From Candidatus Thalassarchaeaceae archaeon (GTDB taxonomy: Archaea > Thermoplasmatota > Poseidoniia > Poseidoniales > Thalassarchaeaceae), in assembly GCA_030745885.1 (NCBI GenBank), contig JASLNR010000022.1, positions 1-56,232 on the forward strand: a stretch of DNA of 56,232 nt. Direction: 5' to 3'. Positions 17,732-27,377 of this stretch are shown in pieces. Every line of letters begins with the position of its first letter. Positions within the stretch are counted from its first letter, which is position 1. The notes under the pieces are model-generated. The model was not told the origin of the DNA and ran no database searches. It was given only the letters and a program-made list of their open reading frames with translations. The translations under genes were made by a program, and so were the position numbers.

Positions 17732-19116
17732 CTATCTTCCCCTGCAGATTCCGAAGGACCCCACTCGGCATCGGGCGAACCTCCAGACCACTCTCCGAAG
17801 ACCGCGATGTCCTCGATATCTTCGTCCTCCCTCCAAGGCGGATCGCCATCCGAACCGCTGATGATCAGGCAGCCCTCCTCGTCCAGCCTCCTCATCAGCG
17901 TGGAAACACCCCTCCTTACTGGCAGCAAGTGGCCGATCGGGGAGCCTGAGTTGACGAATGGGTGTGTTGCGGTGCTAATCAGAAGCCCGCGGATGGGAGA
18001 TGTCATGTCGTGGCTTTCCCCAGGTATCTCCGGATCGGTCACTGTCGCAACAATCTCGCCCTCTTCAACGAAGCTTCCTGCCGGAGCTAGGACATCGAGC
18101 AAGCCGCCTTGGTCAGAACGTATCCATACCGAGCCGGAAGCGAGAATTCGGAACCTGGGTTTGCTGGGATAACCAGGAATCATCCTCAGGCTCCTCAGGA
18201 GGTTGATTATCCCATACATCGAGATCTGTACTGATTCCGGATCGGCTTCGTCGGAACCACCACCCTCGAAAGTGATGCAAGCGATCTCGGCGTCATTGGC
18301 AACTCGGCGGAGAGAGCCCCTAGGGCCCTCGCTGTCAAGGATAGTCTCAATGCCAAATGCCCTGGCAATGCGATTGCTGGACGGATGAGCTAGGTTAGCT
18401 CGAATCTGCGGAATATTGGTCCTCCCCTTAGCAGCGGTGTGGAGATCGATGATGTAGTCGCTACCCGAAATGATTCGCGTCCACAACCCGTGGGCAACTC
18501 TAGATGTTGTATTGCTGTCGGGTTTACCGGGGAAGGATCGATTGAGATCCCTGCCGTCCGGGAAGTACCTGCTCCTCCTGCGATACCCCGGTAGATTGGT
18601 TATCGGGACAATCCTGATGGTGCCCGCAAGGGCATTGTGATCGATGACCCTATCCCCTCCCATGAAGTTGGGTCCGCAGAGGTAGGTAAGCGCTAGTGGT
18701 CCGACGAGTTCGTCTCCGTGAACAGCACCGAGCAGGGTCACCACTGGTCCTGGCCTAGAACCATGGATTACGCTCACGGGAATCGGCCATGACTCCCCTA
18801 TCTCCACGTCTAGCAAATCGTACTCCAGATGTCGGATCGTACCGGGCTTGATTCTCTTCTTGAGGAAGTTATGATTCTTCGTACCCCCATTCCTAGACCA
18901 CTTCTTCGGCGTCTCCCCAACCTCTCCGAGTGCCTTCTCAATCTCCCTCCTCCTCTTCATCGGTATCTGGTTAGCGATCTTAATGGGGGCGTAGCGTCTT
19001 CGCTTCATCCTAGTAGTCGACTTCGCAGGAGCGGGCTTGGCCTGCTCTTCGCCATCGGTCGGTTCGTCCACGTCCACTATGTCCGGGATGGATTGAGGAA
19101 TTAATAGGATATGCAA
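17728..19116 (-). CDS. succinylglutamate desuccinylase/aspartoacylase family zinc hydrolase
   Basis: The protein is an M14-like zinc amidohydrolase of the AstE/AspA family; substrates of relatives include N-acylated amino acids. Zinc-binding His and Glu are in GAVHGDE, the third ligand His in YIIDLHTAAKG, the substrate Arg region is RYFPDGRDLNRSFPG, and the catalytic Glu is likely in ITFEGGG. A C-terminal domain carries the barrel-like LLDVLAPAGSFVEEGEIVATV seen in this family. It is 462 residues against a usual 320-350. The extra comes from an acidic, then strongly basic N-terminal extension of about 100 residues (KRRRYAPIKIANQIPMKRRR). The first ATG at 19116 is used, but an internal start within the extension is possible. 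Substrate unknown. Confidence 0.83.
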   Translation of the reverse strand: MHILLIPQSIPDIVDVDEPTDGEEQAKPAPAKSTTRMKRRRYAPIKIANQIPMKRRREIEKALGEVGETPKKWSRNGGTKNHNFLKKRIKPGTIRHLEYDLLDVEIGESWPIPVSVIHGSRPGPVVTLLGAVHGDELVGPLALTYLCGPNFMGGDRVIDHNALAGTIRIVPITNLPGYRRRSRYFPDGRDLNRSFPGKPDSNTTSRVAHGLWTRIISGSDYIIDLHTAAKGRTNIPQIRANLAHPSSNRIARAFGIETILDSEGPRGSLRRVANDAEIACITFEGGGSDEADPESVQISMYGIINLLRSLRMIPGYPSKPRFRILASGSVWIRSDQGGLLDVLAPAGSFVEEGEIVATVTDPEIPGESHDMTSPIRGLLISTATHPFVNSGSPIGHLLPVRRGVSTLMRRLDEEGCLIISGSDGDPPWREDEDIEDIAVFGEWSGGSPDAEWGPSESAGEDS

Positions 19117-19164
19117 GACTGGTAATGGGAATCATTCAATTCCCATGGGCCCCCAAGAGGCCTC

Positions 19165-19641
19165 ATGGGTTCTGGGGCGAGGCAATCTGTCCAAGAGAGG
19201 CACGCACCGAGCAGTATCTGCTTCGGCTGCGGCCCTGCAAACCAGAAAGGCCTCAGAATCCGGTCTTTCCGGACAGAGGGGGGGCTCGAGATGGAGTTCG
19301 ATCCCAGTGATGAGCATCAGGCCTTTCCAGGCATAATCAACGGTGGAATCATCGGAACTCTGCTTGACTGTCATGGAAACTGGACTGCGGCTATGGCGCT
19401 GATGGATCATTCAGGCGCATCAGAACCTCCCTGCACAGTTACCGCATCCTACAGCATCAAGCTCAGGCAACCGGCCCCTCACGGGATGAAGTTGCACGTG
19501 AAGGGCGAGGCAGTGGGCATCGATGGTGACCGGGCGAGCATCAGGATGGAGTTGACTGCTGATGGGAATGTCTGCGCAACCGGAGAAGGGCTGTTCGTCG
19601 CAGTCAAGGAAGACCATCCGGCCTATCACAGATGGGAATGA
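19165..19641 (+). CDS. PaaI-like hotdog-fold thioesterase
   Basis: This 158-residue cytoplasmic protein belongs to the hotdog-fold acyl-CoA thioesterases that release CoA from acyl or aromatic acyl thioesters. The opening CFGCGPANQKGLRIR is typical of one PaaI/DUF4442-like branch. The hotdog helix and active loop follow in FPGIINGGIIGTLLDCHGNWTA, with strands in VTASYSIKLRQPAPHG. The start is an ATG at 19165, divergent from the zinc hydrolase gene starting at 19116 with 48 bases between. hel308 begins 45 bases after its stop. The thiolase elsewhere in the window offers a CoA-metabolism link only by theme. Confidence 0.8.
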   Translation: MGSGARQSVQERHAPSSICFGCGPANQKGLRIRSFRTEGGLEMEFDPSDEHQAFPGIINGGIIGTLLDCHGNWTAAMALMDHSGASEPPCTVTASYSIKLRQPAPHGMKLHVKGEAVGIDGDRASIRMELTADGNVCATGEGLFVAVKEDHPAYHRWE

Positions 19642-19686
19642 GTGTTGACTCGACATCCTTTAGAACGGCCGAATCCAAGTCTCCCC

Positions 19687-22245
19687 ATGGACGATGGGCG
19701 AGTCAGTGATACACCTAGCCTGAGTGACTTCGATATAGATCCCAGATTGAAGGCTATGCTTGGGGAATCTTGGGGCATAGAGCGTCTATTCCCCCCTCAG
19801 GCAGAGGCACTGCCACACGCTCTAAGCGGTAGGAGCCTGATGCTCGCCATACCCACGGCTAGCGGCAAGTCTCTGGTGGCCCATATTACGCTCGCACACA
19901 GGTTGGCCAATGAGTTGGAGGGTTCGAGGGGAGTATACATCGTCCCACTCAAGGCACTAGCGTCTGAGAAGTACGAGGAACTCAAGGAGATCTCGGCGAG
20001 CCTCGGGCTCAGGGTCGGACTCGCCATAGGGGATCGGAGCAGCGAGATGAGTGCTATCGAAGATGCCGATATTCTCGTCTGCACCAGCGAGAAATTCGAT
20101 TCTATGCTAAGGGGGAATCCGTCTATCGGGGATGATATAAGTATCGTTGTCGCAGACGAGTTCCACCTCTTGCAAGACCCTAGCAGGGGTCCCACTTTGG
20201 AGATTCTACTCTCAAGGATTCGTCACAGGAGAAGCGATGCCCAAATATTGGCTCTTTCAGCAACTGTAGGTAATGCCGAGGAGATGGCAGAATGGCTGGA
20301 TGCCGAGCTCATTCAATCCAACTGGAGGCCAGTTACGCTGTATTCAGGAACTCTGACTGGCTTGGATCTCAGATACCACTCTGTAGAGAGTCCGTATGGT
20401 GCTGCAGAAGAATTACCCGAATCGAGGCGTCTGGAGGGAGGGACCCAGAAGAATCTCCACGCTGTTCTCGATGACACCATTGGCAAGGGAAGACAAATGC
20501 TCGTGTTTGTTTCTTCGAGATCATCGGCCCAAAAGGAGGCCAGAGAGCTTGCAAAGCACATCAGATCTTCCTGGGTTGCAGATGGTGTTGGTTTCTTTGA
20601 TTCCGGAATGATAGAGGGCTGGGATGACTTAGCAGATGGTCTTTCCAGAGGTGAAGGTACATCTGCCACGGTAAAGGCACTCTCTAACGCATGTAGGGGC
20701 GGTGTTGCCTTCCATCATGCAGGGCTTACCTCAACTCAAAGAAAGAAGGTCGAGAACGGTTTCAGAAGCGGACAACTACTGTGCGTTGTTGCGACTCCAA
20801 CTCTTGCCCAGGGGGTCAATCTACCAGCGAGCAGAGTCGTGATTAGGGATACCAGGAGATGGAGTACCATCGCTGCTAGGAGCATGCCTCTGCCAATCAT
20901 GGAGGTGAGACAAATGATGGGTAGAGCAGGCAGACCGGCTTACGACGACTTTGGCGAGTCCTTCCTAGTTTCGAAGAGCAAGGACGAGGAGGCGTCTCTG
21001 GTGGAGAGGTATCTGAGAGGGGGGCCAGAGGAAGTCACCTCAAAGCTCGCTAATCCCAGCGCGCTCCACGCTGAGGAGGATGGCGCGCTACTTACGCACA
21101 TGCTTTCTCTTATCGCTACGGCAGGAATAGACGACAGGGACTCTATCACTCGCTTCTTGGCCAAGACCTTCCTATCTACCCAGATGGATCCGGAAACGCT
21201 AGAGTCCAGGGTGGATGACGTGCTGTGCTGGCTCGCTGACAACGGGATGATTGACAGAATAGGGGAATCAGAGGAAGTCAGGAAGAGGATCCTAGAAAGC
21301 GAGAGCGAATCTCCCAAGGACGAAGACTGGGAAGACGAGATGCCATCGTGGGCCGACTCTGCATCAGAGATACCCGGACTAGAGATCGTTCCCAAGGAGA
21401 GGCGGCGGCGTAGACTAGACCCCAGAAAGGGACCAGCGATCTTCGGATTCAGGAAAGCCAGCCTATACGGGGCCACCGAGTCGATATTACCAGAGCCCAC
21501 CACAATGACCTACGCTTCGACCAGTCTCGGTTCCAGGATCGCTAGATTATACCTGAACCCAATCTCAGGCAGGATTATCCATAATGGTCTTCGAAGGGCG
21601 ATGGGTATACTTTCCGGTGAGGATGATGTTGGACAGGTCTCCCCACTCAGTCTCCTGCACCTAGCTGCCTGCACCCCCGACTTCCTACCACTCTGGCCCA
21701 GAAGGAGCGACTACGATTCCATACAGGAGGCACTGCATGGGCACGAGAGGGAGCTGCTGGCAGAAGCGGTGGACCTTGAGGAAGAGCGGAGGATGAAGGG
21801 AGTCTTGGTAGTGCAATCATGGATGGAGGAAGAGGGCCTAGATTCGATTGAGGGCAAATGGGGCGTTCAACCTGGTGACCTACGCAGCCGCGTGGAGTTG
21901 CTTGAATGGCTGCTTTACGCCATGCGAAGAATCCTCTCGGAGGACGAGGGGCTCGCCAAGATCAACCGGAATGCCCACAAGACCCTATTCGAATCGATAG
22001 ACGAGATCCATCGCAGAGTGAGATTTGGCTGCAGGGCTGACATCCTAGGACTAGTTGCTATCAGGGGGGTCGGAAGAGTCAGGGCCAGGGAGATGGCTGA
22101 CACGCTCGGAGTGTCTAGCGCATCGGATGTCTCCATGTTAACCGAGAGGGACCGGGGGCGGTTGGCCGACCTACGCGGTTGGAGTCCCCAACTCGTCGAA
22201 AATCTCGTCAGCTCCGCGAGTAGGACGACCAGTCAAAGTCTCTAA
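19687..22245 (+). CDS. hel308: Ski2-like DNA helicase Hel308
   Basis: Hel308 is an archaeal 3'-5' superfamily 2 helicase that acts at stalled replication forks and shapes recombination. Visible motifs are PPQAEAL, motif I IPTASGKS, motif II VADEFHL (DEFH instead of DExH with aliphatic second residue), motif III LSATVGN, FHHAGLT, TPTLAQGVNLPA and motif VI QMMGRAGRP. The C terminus carries a helix-hairpin-helix IRGVGRVRAREM. An acidic then Arg-rich insertion of about 60 residues near 525-590 (ESESESPKDEDWEDE, then RRRRRLDP) makes it 852 residues against a usual 700-750. The ATG at 19687 follows a TTTAGA TATA-like box by 26 bases; a GTG at 19642 is the alternative. cgi121 follows. Confidence 0.92.
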   Translation: MDDGRVSDTPSLSDFDIDPRLKAMLGESWGIERLFPPQAEALPHALSGRSLMLAIPTASGKSLVAHITLAHRLANELEGSRGVYIVPLKALASEKYEELKEISASLGLRVGLAIGDRSSEMSAIEDADILVCTSEKFDSMLRGNPSIGDDISIVVADEFHLLQDPSRGPTLEILLSRIRHRRSDAQILALSATVGNAEEMAEWLDAELIQSNWRPVTLYSGTLTGLDLRYHSVESPYGAAEELPESRRLEGGTQKNLHAVLDDTIGKGRQMLVFVSSRSSAQKEARELAKHIRSSWVADGVGFFDSGMIEGWDDLADGLSRGEGTSATVKALSNACRGGVAFHHAGLTSTQRKKVENGFRSGQLLCVVATPTLAQGVNLPASRVVIRDTRRWSTIAARSMPLPIMEVRQMMGRAGRPAYDDFGESFLVSKSKDEEASLVERYLRGGPEEVTSKLANPSALHAEEDGALLTHMLSLIATAGIDDRDSITRFLAKTFLSTQMDPETLESRVDDVLCWLADNGMIDRIGESEEVRKRILESESESPKDEDWEDEMPSWADSASEIPGLEIVPKERRRRRLDPRKGPAIFGFRKASLYGATESILPEPTTMTYASTSLGSRIARLYLNPISGRIIHNGLRRAMGILSGEDDVGQVSPLSLLHLAACTPDFLPLWPRRSDYDSIQEALHGHERELLAEAVDLEEERRMKGVLVVQSWMEEEGLDSIEGKWGVQPGDLRSRVELLEWLLYAMRRILSEDEGLAKINRNAHKTLFESIDEIHRRVRFGCRADILGLVAIRGVGRVRAREMADTLGVSSASDVSMLTERDRGRLADLRGWSPQLVENLVSSASRTTSQSL

Positions 22246-22277
22246 TCACATTCTTCCGTCAGACTCCATCGCCCCGC

Positions 22278-22850
22278 ATGGTCATCGACCACCCCGTGCC
22301 ATGGTTCCCGGCTTGGGGAATGAGTTTTCCCCGTCCAGTGGTGGACGTGCAATCGGTAGTCTCGTTATTCAACGAGTGGCGGCCGAGCAATAGGTGGCTA
22401 CTGATGGCCTTCGAGGTTGTGGCCAGTGAGATTCACCTGTGGACGACATGGTATGCGCTCAGAAGGGGAGAAGCCTCCGGATCAATGGTCGCCAATTCCC
22501 CTGACGCTGAATTCCTCCGACTGATATCGGGAACCCATCAAGTATCTCGAGCGTTTGAGAGGGCGGGGATCAAAGAGGGCGATGCGTCGGCATGGATCGT
22601 ATCACTTCCCGATGCGGATCTTGGAAATGAGTTCGGGGGCTATGAGATACCGAGAGCGAGTTATCTTGACATGGGTCTGGAAGCCGATCGGTTGATTGAG
22701 CATCTTGGAGGCTCACTGGTTGCCAAGAGGCCAGTGCCCAGTGAACGAGGGCTCCTAAGGCTCGGAGCTAGGTCTGAGGAGAGCGGCCTCCCTCTGTGGA
22801 GGATAGAAGAGTGCTTCATGTCGCACATGGCCCTTTCCGACTTGAGGTGA
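22278..22850 (+). CDS. cgi121: KEOPS complex subunit Cgi121
   Basis: Cgi121 is the tRNA-binding subunit of the KEOPS complex, which makes t6A37 on ANN-decoding tRNAs. The match is modest but consistent over the domain. ASEIHLWTTWYALRRGEASGSM aligns with the family HL..A..hA.rA segment. AEFLRLISGTHQVSRAFERAGI matches the conserved EiLly.sg.RQI..Ai...Gi stretch. The 190 residues are close to the usual 150-180. Adjacency to hel308 on the same strand, 32 bases apart, fits a neighbourhood I recall from other euryarchaea such as haloarchaea. Other KEOPS genes (kae1, bud32, pcc1) are not in this window. Confidence 0.75.
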   Translation: MVIDHPVPWFPAWGMSFPRPVVDVQSVVSLFNEWRPSNRWLLMAFEVVASEIHLWTTWYALRRGEASGSMVANSPDAEFLRLISGTHQVSRAFERAGIKEGDASAWIVSLPDADLGNEFGGYEIPRASYLDMGLEADRLIEHLGGSLVAKRPVPSERGLLRLGARSEESGLPLWRIEECFMSHMALSDLR

Positions 22851-22943
22851 GATTGAGCCACTGGCGTCAAGTTGATAGTCGAGGCGCCGGGGTACTTGCT
22901 GAGTGATATGGCAAAGTTCCACTTTCTCAACTGAGGTCTACAG

Positions 22944-24650
22944 ATGACTGGTCAGTTCGTGCCCGACAACCTAGATGCCGCCCTTTGGGAGAATATCGAG
23001 CCATTTGCTAATAACTTGCTAGAAAGAGAATTGAACTGCTCAAACTGCCTTGAGGGGCTAATCAGAGACGCTTCCCAACTCGCAGAGCACATCTCCGAGG
23101 CAGGTGCACTACTCTACATCGGCATGACTTGCAACACCGAGAGCGAGGATAAGAGGGGGGCCTTCCTTGACTTCGTCGGCAATGTCCGACCGAAACTCTC
23201 GGAATTCTCCGACACACTCAACAGAAGGATAGTGGGGCACCCATCTCTCGACGATCTGCCCGGCAGGTACGACCTGATGATCAGAGTCATGAAGACGGAT
23301 GTAGAGATATTCCGCAAGGAGAACATCCTCCTTGGAGTGGAGCAGACCAAGCTCGTCACCGAGGCTCAGGCGATCAACGGTGCAATGACCGTCGACTTCG
23401 ATGGTGAGGAGCGCACTCTCCCGCAGATGAGTGGGTACCTAGAGTCAAACGACAGGTCGGAGCGGGAAGCTGCTTGGTCCGCAGTTGTCGAGAGGAGGAT
23501 GCTTGACAGTGAGAGGCTGTCAGAGATCTTCGATGAGCTGGTGGGCATCAGGCACCAGATTGCCCTCAATGCGGATTTCGACAGTTACACCCACTACATG
23601 TTCCGGGCTATGCACCGATTCGACTACAATATCGAGGACTGCCTAGAGTTCCATGAATCGATTGAGGCTGTTTGCATGCCGCTTCTCCGAGGCATCAATG
23701 ATGAGAGGCGAGCCTGCCTGGAAATAGAGAGTCTGGCCCCGTGGGACGTCAACGAGAAGACCGGAGTCGGCCCCGATATTCACGGACTGCCTCCGCTACG
23801 GCCTTTCCAGACATCTGACGAGATGGTAGCGAAGCTCTCCGTCATGTTCCATGACATGTCAGGAGACTTGGGGGGCAAGTTCGACAAGTTGGTTGAGATG
23901 GACACCCTTGACCTCGATACAAGGAAGGGCAAAGCCCCCGGAGGCTACCAGTACTACCTCGAGAAGAGCAGGGTCCCATTTATCTTCATGAACGCGGCCG
24001 GGCTGCAGAGTGACCTCGAAACGATGATTCACGAGGCTGGGCACGCATTCCACTCTCTCTATTGCGGCCACTTGGAACTCATCGACGAGAGGGGTTACCC
24101 GATCGAGTTCGCCGAGGTCGCATCCATGTCCATGGAATTGCTGACTCAGCCGGGCTGGGAAATGTTCTATCCCGGCGGAGAGGCAGACAGAGCTCGTAAG
24201 GCACACCTGGAAGGGGTCGTTTTCCTCCTTCCCTGGATAGCCACTATAGACTCATTCCAGCACTGGGCCTACGCCAATCCTGGGCATTCAAGACAGGAGA
24301 GATCGGAGGCTTGGCTCTCAATTCGCGAAAGGTTCGGATCTGACATGGATTGGGGAGAGCACTTCGCTTTCAGGGAAGTCTCGTGGCAACAGCAAGGCCA
24401 CCTCTATGGGGCCCCCTTTTACTACATCGAGTATGGCATAGCCCAATTGGGCGCCCTGCAGCTTTGGCAAACTCACAGGAAGGATTCGCAGAAAGCACTG
24501 AACGACTACGCCGAAGCAATGAGCCTAGGCAACACTAGAACGCTCCCCCGTCTCTTCTCAGCAGCTGGTTTGACGCTCGGCTTCGATGAGGCGCACCTCG
24601 CCTCGCTCATCACCGAGGTAGGCGAGGCGATGTCTGAGATCACAGCATAG
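22944..24650 (+). CDS. pepF: M3 family oligoendopeptidase F
   Basis: PepF is a cytoplasmic zinc metallopeptidase that cuts short peptides, here probably finishing the breakdown of peptides imported after surface proteolysis. The 568-residue protein shows the M3B layout: a helical N-terminal lobe, then the zinc site H363-E364-AGH367 in MIHEAGHAFHSLYC. The third ligand Glu lies in YPIEFAEVASMSMEL, and the substrate-binding tyrosine region is HLYGAPFYYIEYGIAQLGALQLW near the C terminus. Length is normal for the family (about 560-600). The ATG at 22944 is 93 bases after cgi121. No signal peptide is seen. Confidence 0.93.
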   Translation: MTGQFVPDNLDAALWENIEPFANNLLERELNCSNCLEGLIRDASQLAEHISEAGALLYIGMTCNTESEDKRGAFLDFVGNVRPKLSEFSDTLNRRIVGHPSLDDLPGRYDLMIRVMKTDVEIFRKENILLGVEQTKLVTEAQAINGAMTVDFDGEERTLPQMSGYLESNDRSEREAAWSAVVERRMLDSERLSEIFDELVGIRHQIALNADFDSYTHYMFRAMHRFDYNIEDCLEFHESIEAVCMPLLRGINDERRACLEIESLAPWDVNEKTGVGPDIHGLPPLRPFQTSDEMVAKLSVMFHDMSGDLGGKFDKLVEMDTLDLDTRKGKAPGGYQYYLEKSRVPFIFMNAAGLQSDLETMIHEAGHAFHSLYCGHLELIDERGYPIEFAEVASMSMELLTQPGWEMFYPGGEADRARKAHLEGVVFLLPWIATIDSFQHWAYANPGHSRQERSEAWLSIRERFGSDMDWGEHFAFREVSWQQQGHLYGAPFYYIEYGIAQLGALQLWQTHRKDSQKALNDYAEAMSLGNTRTLPRLFSAAGLTLGFDEAHLASLITEVGEAMSEITA

Positions 24651-24673
24651 CCTTCGGACCCCGGGGCCTGCAC

Positions 24674-25675
24674 TCAGTCGCGCAGGCCCTCGGATGTCAC
24701 GGTGAAGACCGCCTCCCCCTCTGGCAGATTGGGGCTGTCGATGAGGCGAGCTATCCTTCGGCCCCCCTTCGACTTCCTGAGGTACAAGCGGAATGTGCTG
24801 GCGTGTGCAACGATGTGGCCGCCTATCGCCCTAGTCGGGTCACCCCACATGGCATCGGGCTTCGACATGACTTGGTTGGTGACCAGGACCAAAGCGTTCT
24901 GAACGTCTGCAAGCTGCTTCAACTCCTTCATGTGGCGATTGAGCTTTTGCTGTCTGGTTGCGAGCATGCCGCGGCCGATGTACTCGGCGCGGAAGTGGCT
25001 AGTCAGCGAGTCCACGATAATCAATTTGACATCGATGTTCTTCGACATCCTCTTGATCTCGTCCACGAGCAGGATCTGGTGCGCTGAGTTGTATGCGCGT
25101 GCTACGTGAATCCTGTCTAGAGCGTCCTGTGGGTCAATTCCGACGAACTCGGCCATCTGCGATATGCGCTCGGGCCTGAATGTGTCCTCGGTGTCGATGT
25201 AGAATACCTCGCCATCAAAGCCCCCCTGTTCGAAAGGGAGAATTGTGTTGACAGCGAGCTGGTGACCGATCTGGGTCTTGCCGCTGCCGAATTCGCCGAA
25301 TACCTCTACTATGGCCTGGGTCTCGAAGCCCCCGCCCAGCAACTCGTCCAGCGAGGAGGCCCCGGAGGTTAGCTTCTGCACCCTGCGACGTCGTTCCAAC
25401 AATGCGATACCACTGACGAAGCCACCTATGTTCGCCAGCTTTTTCGCTCCTTGGATGATCTTTGCGGACACGGCCTCTCCCAACTCTGCCTGCTCTGCCA
25501 ACTCTGGTGGGCTCATCACGGCGATGGCCAGTAGATCCTCGAAGCCGGCCTCGCGTAGCTTCTCAGCAGTTGCTGGACCGACTCCGGGCAAATCCTCGAT
25601 GGTTGGCTCCTGCTCGTCCACATCTATCACAATCGCTTCCTCATCGATCTTCTCGCTCGCTGTTTCCTTTGTCAT
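24674..25675 (-). CDS. radA: DNA repair and recombination protein RadA
   Basis: RadA is the archaeal RecA/Rad51 recombinase that forms filaments on single-stranded DNA and drives strand exchange. The 333-residue protein has the N-terminal helix-hairpin-helix domain ([20 protein letters not shown]). Walker A GEFGSGKT is at 127-134 and Walker [12 protein letters not shown] in the middle. The polymerisation motif region [12 protein letters not shown] and the L2-like [22 protein letters not shown] follow, then [25 protein letters not shown] at the C terminus. A GGTGAG Shine-Dalgarno-like element lies just upstream of the ATG, and a GGTATATGA TATA-like box about 40 bases upstream. Its 3' end faces pepF, with 23 bases between stops. 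Confidence 0.97.
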   Translation of the reverse strand: MTKETASEKIDEEAIVIDVDEQEPTIEDLPGVGPATAEKLREAGFEDLLAIAVMSPPELAEQAELGEAVSAKIIQGAKKLANIGGFVSGIALLERRRRVQKLTSGASSLDELLGGGFETQAIVEVFGEFGSGKTQIGHQLAVNTILPFEQGGFDGEVFYIDTEDTFRPERISQMAEFVGIDPQDALDRIHVARAYNSAHQILLVDEIKRMSKNIDVKLIIVDSLTSHFRAEYIGRGMLATRQQKLNRHMKELKQLADVQNALVLVTNQVMSKPDAMWGDPTRAIGGHIVAHASTFRLYLRKSKGGRRIARLIDSPNLPEGEAVFTVTSEGLRD

Positions 25676-25810
25676 TCATCTCACCCTTCTGGCTTCCGTT
25701 CGTTCTCGGTGGTATATGAACAAGAGAAGGACCCCTTGCAAATGTTTGAAAGTATAATGCCACTTAATAGCCGTGCAGTACCTTGGTTTTTCACTTTCAT
25801 TCATAATTCT

Positions 25811-25888
25811 TGGTAGCGGATGGTGGATTTGAACCACCGGTCTCCGGGTTATGAGCCCGACGAGATAACCTGACTACTCCAACCCGCT
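25811..25888 (-). tRNA. initiator tRNA-Met (CAT), CCA encoded
   Basis: The minus strand folds into a complete tRNA: acceptor stem AGCGGGT pairing with ATCCGCT (one G-U), D arm, anticodon stem TCGGG/CCCGG around loop CTCATAA, and T arm GGTGG-TTCAAAT-CCACC. The anticodon is CAT. The A1-U72 pair and three consecutive G-C pairs next to the anticodon loop are the marks of an initiator tRNA. CCA follows the discriminator A in the genome (25811-25813). No intron is seen. A TATA-like run at 25909-25918 lies about 25 bases before the 5' end. Confidence 0.95.
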
Positions 25889-26000
25889 ACGGGCCGCTGA
25901 AGGCAGGTCTATTTGACACATACGGAAACGCACTAGAGCACTGACGTGGGTATGCGAACAGTCTTGAGATGCCCCCTGCCCAGTCGTCGATGGAGAGGGC

Positions 26001-27374
26001 ATGAGACAGTCACTGCTGATTCTGAACGCCGAGATGGTGTTTGACGGCAAGGTTACCCAAGGAGACCTTCGTGCCACCTCGGGCGTAATCGAGTCAATCG
26101 CGCCGGGAGGGGGTCTTGCAGCTCGCGAGGACGAAGTCGTCATCGATGGCGAAGGACTGCACCTGCTGCCCGGAGCAATCGACCCCCAAGTTCACTTCAG
26201 GGAGCCTGGCCAACCCGAGAAGGAGGACTTGGGCAGCGGCAGCATGGCCGCTGCGGCTGGTGGCGTCACAGCCTTCCTAGACATGCCCAACAACGTCCCC
26301 TCTGCTACCAGCATGGAGGCAATGCGAGACAAGCTAGGCTCCGCCGCTGCCAATGCAGTCACTCACCACGGCTTCTTCATCGGAGCGACCCCCGACAACC
26401 TCGGGGATCTGCAAGAGGCCGTCGGGACCCCTGACGAGCCGGGCCCTAGGGAGGGCGTCTGCGGCATCAAGGTCTTCATGGGAAGCAGCACCGGTGACTT
26501 GCTGGTTGACGAGCAACCAGCACTGGAGAGGATCTTCTCGCAAACCGCTGGCGTCATCGCCGTACATGCGGAGGACGAAGGCAGGCTCAAGGAACGGCGA
26601 CCCGACTACGAAGGACGGGAGGACGTTGCCGCGCATGCGGAGTGGCGTGATAGCGAAACTGCACTCATCGCCACCCAGCGAGCCTCGAAGCTCGCTAATG
26701 AAAACGCCCATCGCCTCCATATCCTCCATCTTACCAGTGGCCTAGAGGCTGACTGGCTGGCGGACAACAAGAGCGGTCTTGTCACTACCGAAGTATGTCC
26801 ACAGCATCTGACCTTCGATCAGGACGATGTGGAAGAGCGCGGTACTCGCTTAATCATGAACCCGCCCATTCGCTACAGCGAGGATCGTGAAGCGCTATGG
26901 AGGAGGCTGAAGGACGGGACGATAGACTGTATCGCCACAGACCACGCCCCTCACACATTGGAGAACAAGGCTCTGGGCTTTCCCATGGCCCACTCGGGCA
27001 TGCCTGGTGTAGAAACCTCACTTCCCGTGATGCTGACTCACGCCGCTGATGGCAAGTGCTCGATTCCTGACGTCGTGCGATGGATGTGCGAAGGACCTGC
27101 TGGGGTATACGGGATTCAGGGCAAGGGTCAACTGCAGGAGGGCATGGACGCCGACTTGGTACTCGTGGACATGGAATCGAGGTGGTCGATATCGGATGCG
27201 GATACATGGACCCGCGTGGGATGGACGGCGTATGAGGGAATTCCCCTCACAGGATGGCCTGTGTGCACCGTCGTTGACGGGACCATCGTGCACAGTCGAA
27301 CAAGCGATGGTCCCAAGCGAGGGGAGATCTTGGCCGAGCCTGGTTCGGTCGGCAGGGCTCTGCGTTTCGCGTGA
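26001..27374 (+). CDS. pyrC: dihydroorotase
   Basis: Dihydroorotase closes carbamoyl-aspartate to dihydroorotate, the third step of pyrimidine synthesis; the second-step enzyme is encoded by pyrBI at 36-37.6 kb. The 457-residue class I enzyme has the metal motif LPGAIDPQVHFREPGQPEKEDLGSG near residue 60. The bridging carbamylated Lys is likely in CGIKVFMGSSTG; metal-binding His lie in AVHAEDE and LHILHLTSG, and the catalytic Asp in CIATDHAPHTLENK. The C terminus has the small composite beta-sandwich (GTIVHSR). It starts 112 bases from the divergent initiator tRNA gene and ends three bases before the stop of the convergent lipoprotein gene. All catalytic residues look intact. Confidence 0.94.
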   Translation: MRQSLLILNAEMVFDGKVTQGDLRATSGVIESIAPGGGLAAREDEVVIDGEGLHLLPGAIDPQVHFREPGQPEKEDLGSGSMAAAAGGVTAFLDMPNNVPSATSMEAMRDKLGSAAANAVTHHGFFIGATPDNLGDLQEAVGTPDEPGPREGVCGIKVFMGSSTGDLLVDEQPALERIFSQTAGVIAVHAEDEGRLKERRPDYEGREDVAAHAEWRDSETALIATQRASKLANENAHRLHILHLTSGLEADWLADNKSGLVTTEVCPQHLTFDQDDVEERGTRLIMNPPIRYSEDREALWRRLKDGTIDCIATDHAPHTLENKALGFPMAHSGMPGVETSLPVMLTHAADGKCSIPDVVRWMCEGPAGVYGIQGKGQLQEGMDADLVLVDMESRWSISDADTWTRVGWTAYEGIPLTGWPVCTVVDGTIVHSRTSDGPKRGEILAEPGSVGRALRFA

Positions 27375-27377
27375 GAA

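Noticed and set aside
20940..21503. 187-codon Ser-rich frame antisense to hel308
   Set aside because: It is the mirror of an acidic/Arg-rich helicase insertion and has no domain or promoter support.
25725..25810. AT-rich gap between radA and tRNA-iMet as a possible small RNA or origin
   Set aside because: No paired C/D or H/ACA boxes, origin-type inverted repeats or stable fold could be recognised; it holds promoter-like AT runs and a short T tract only.
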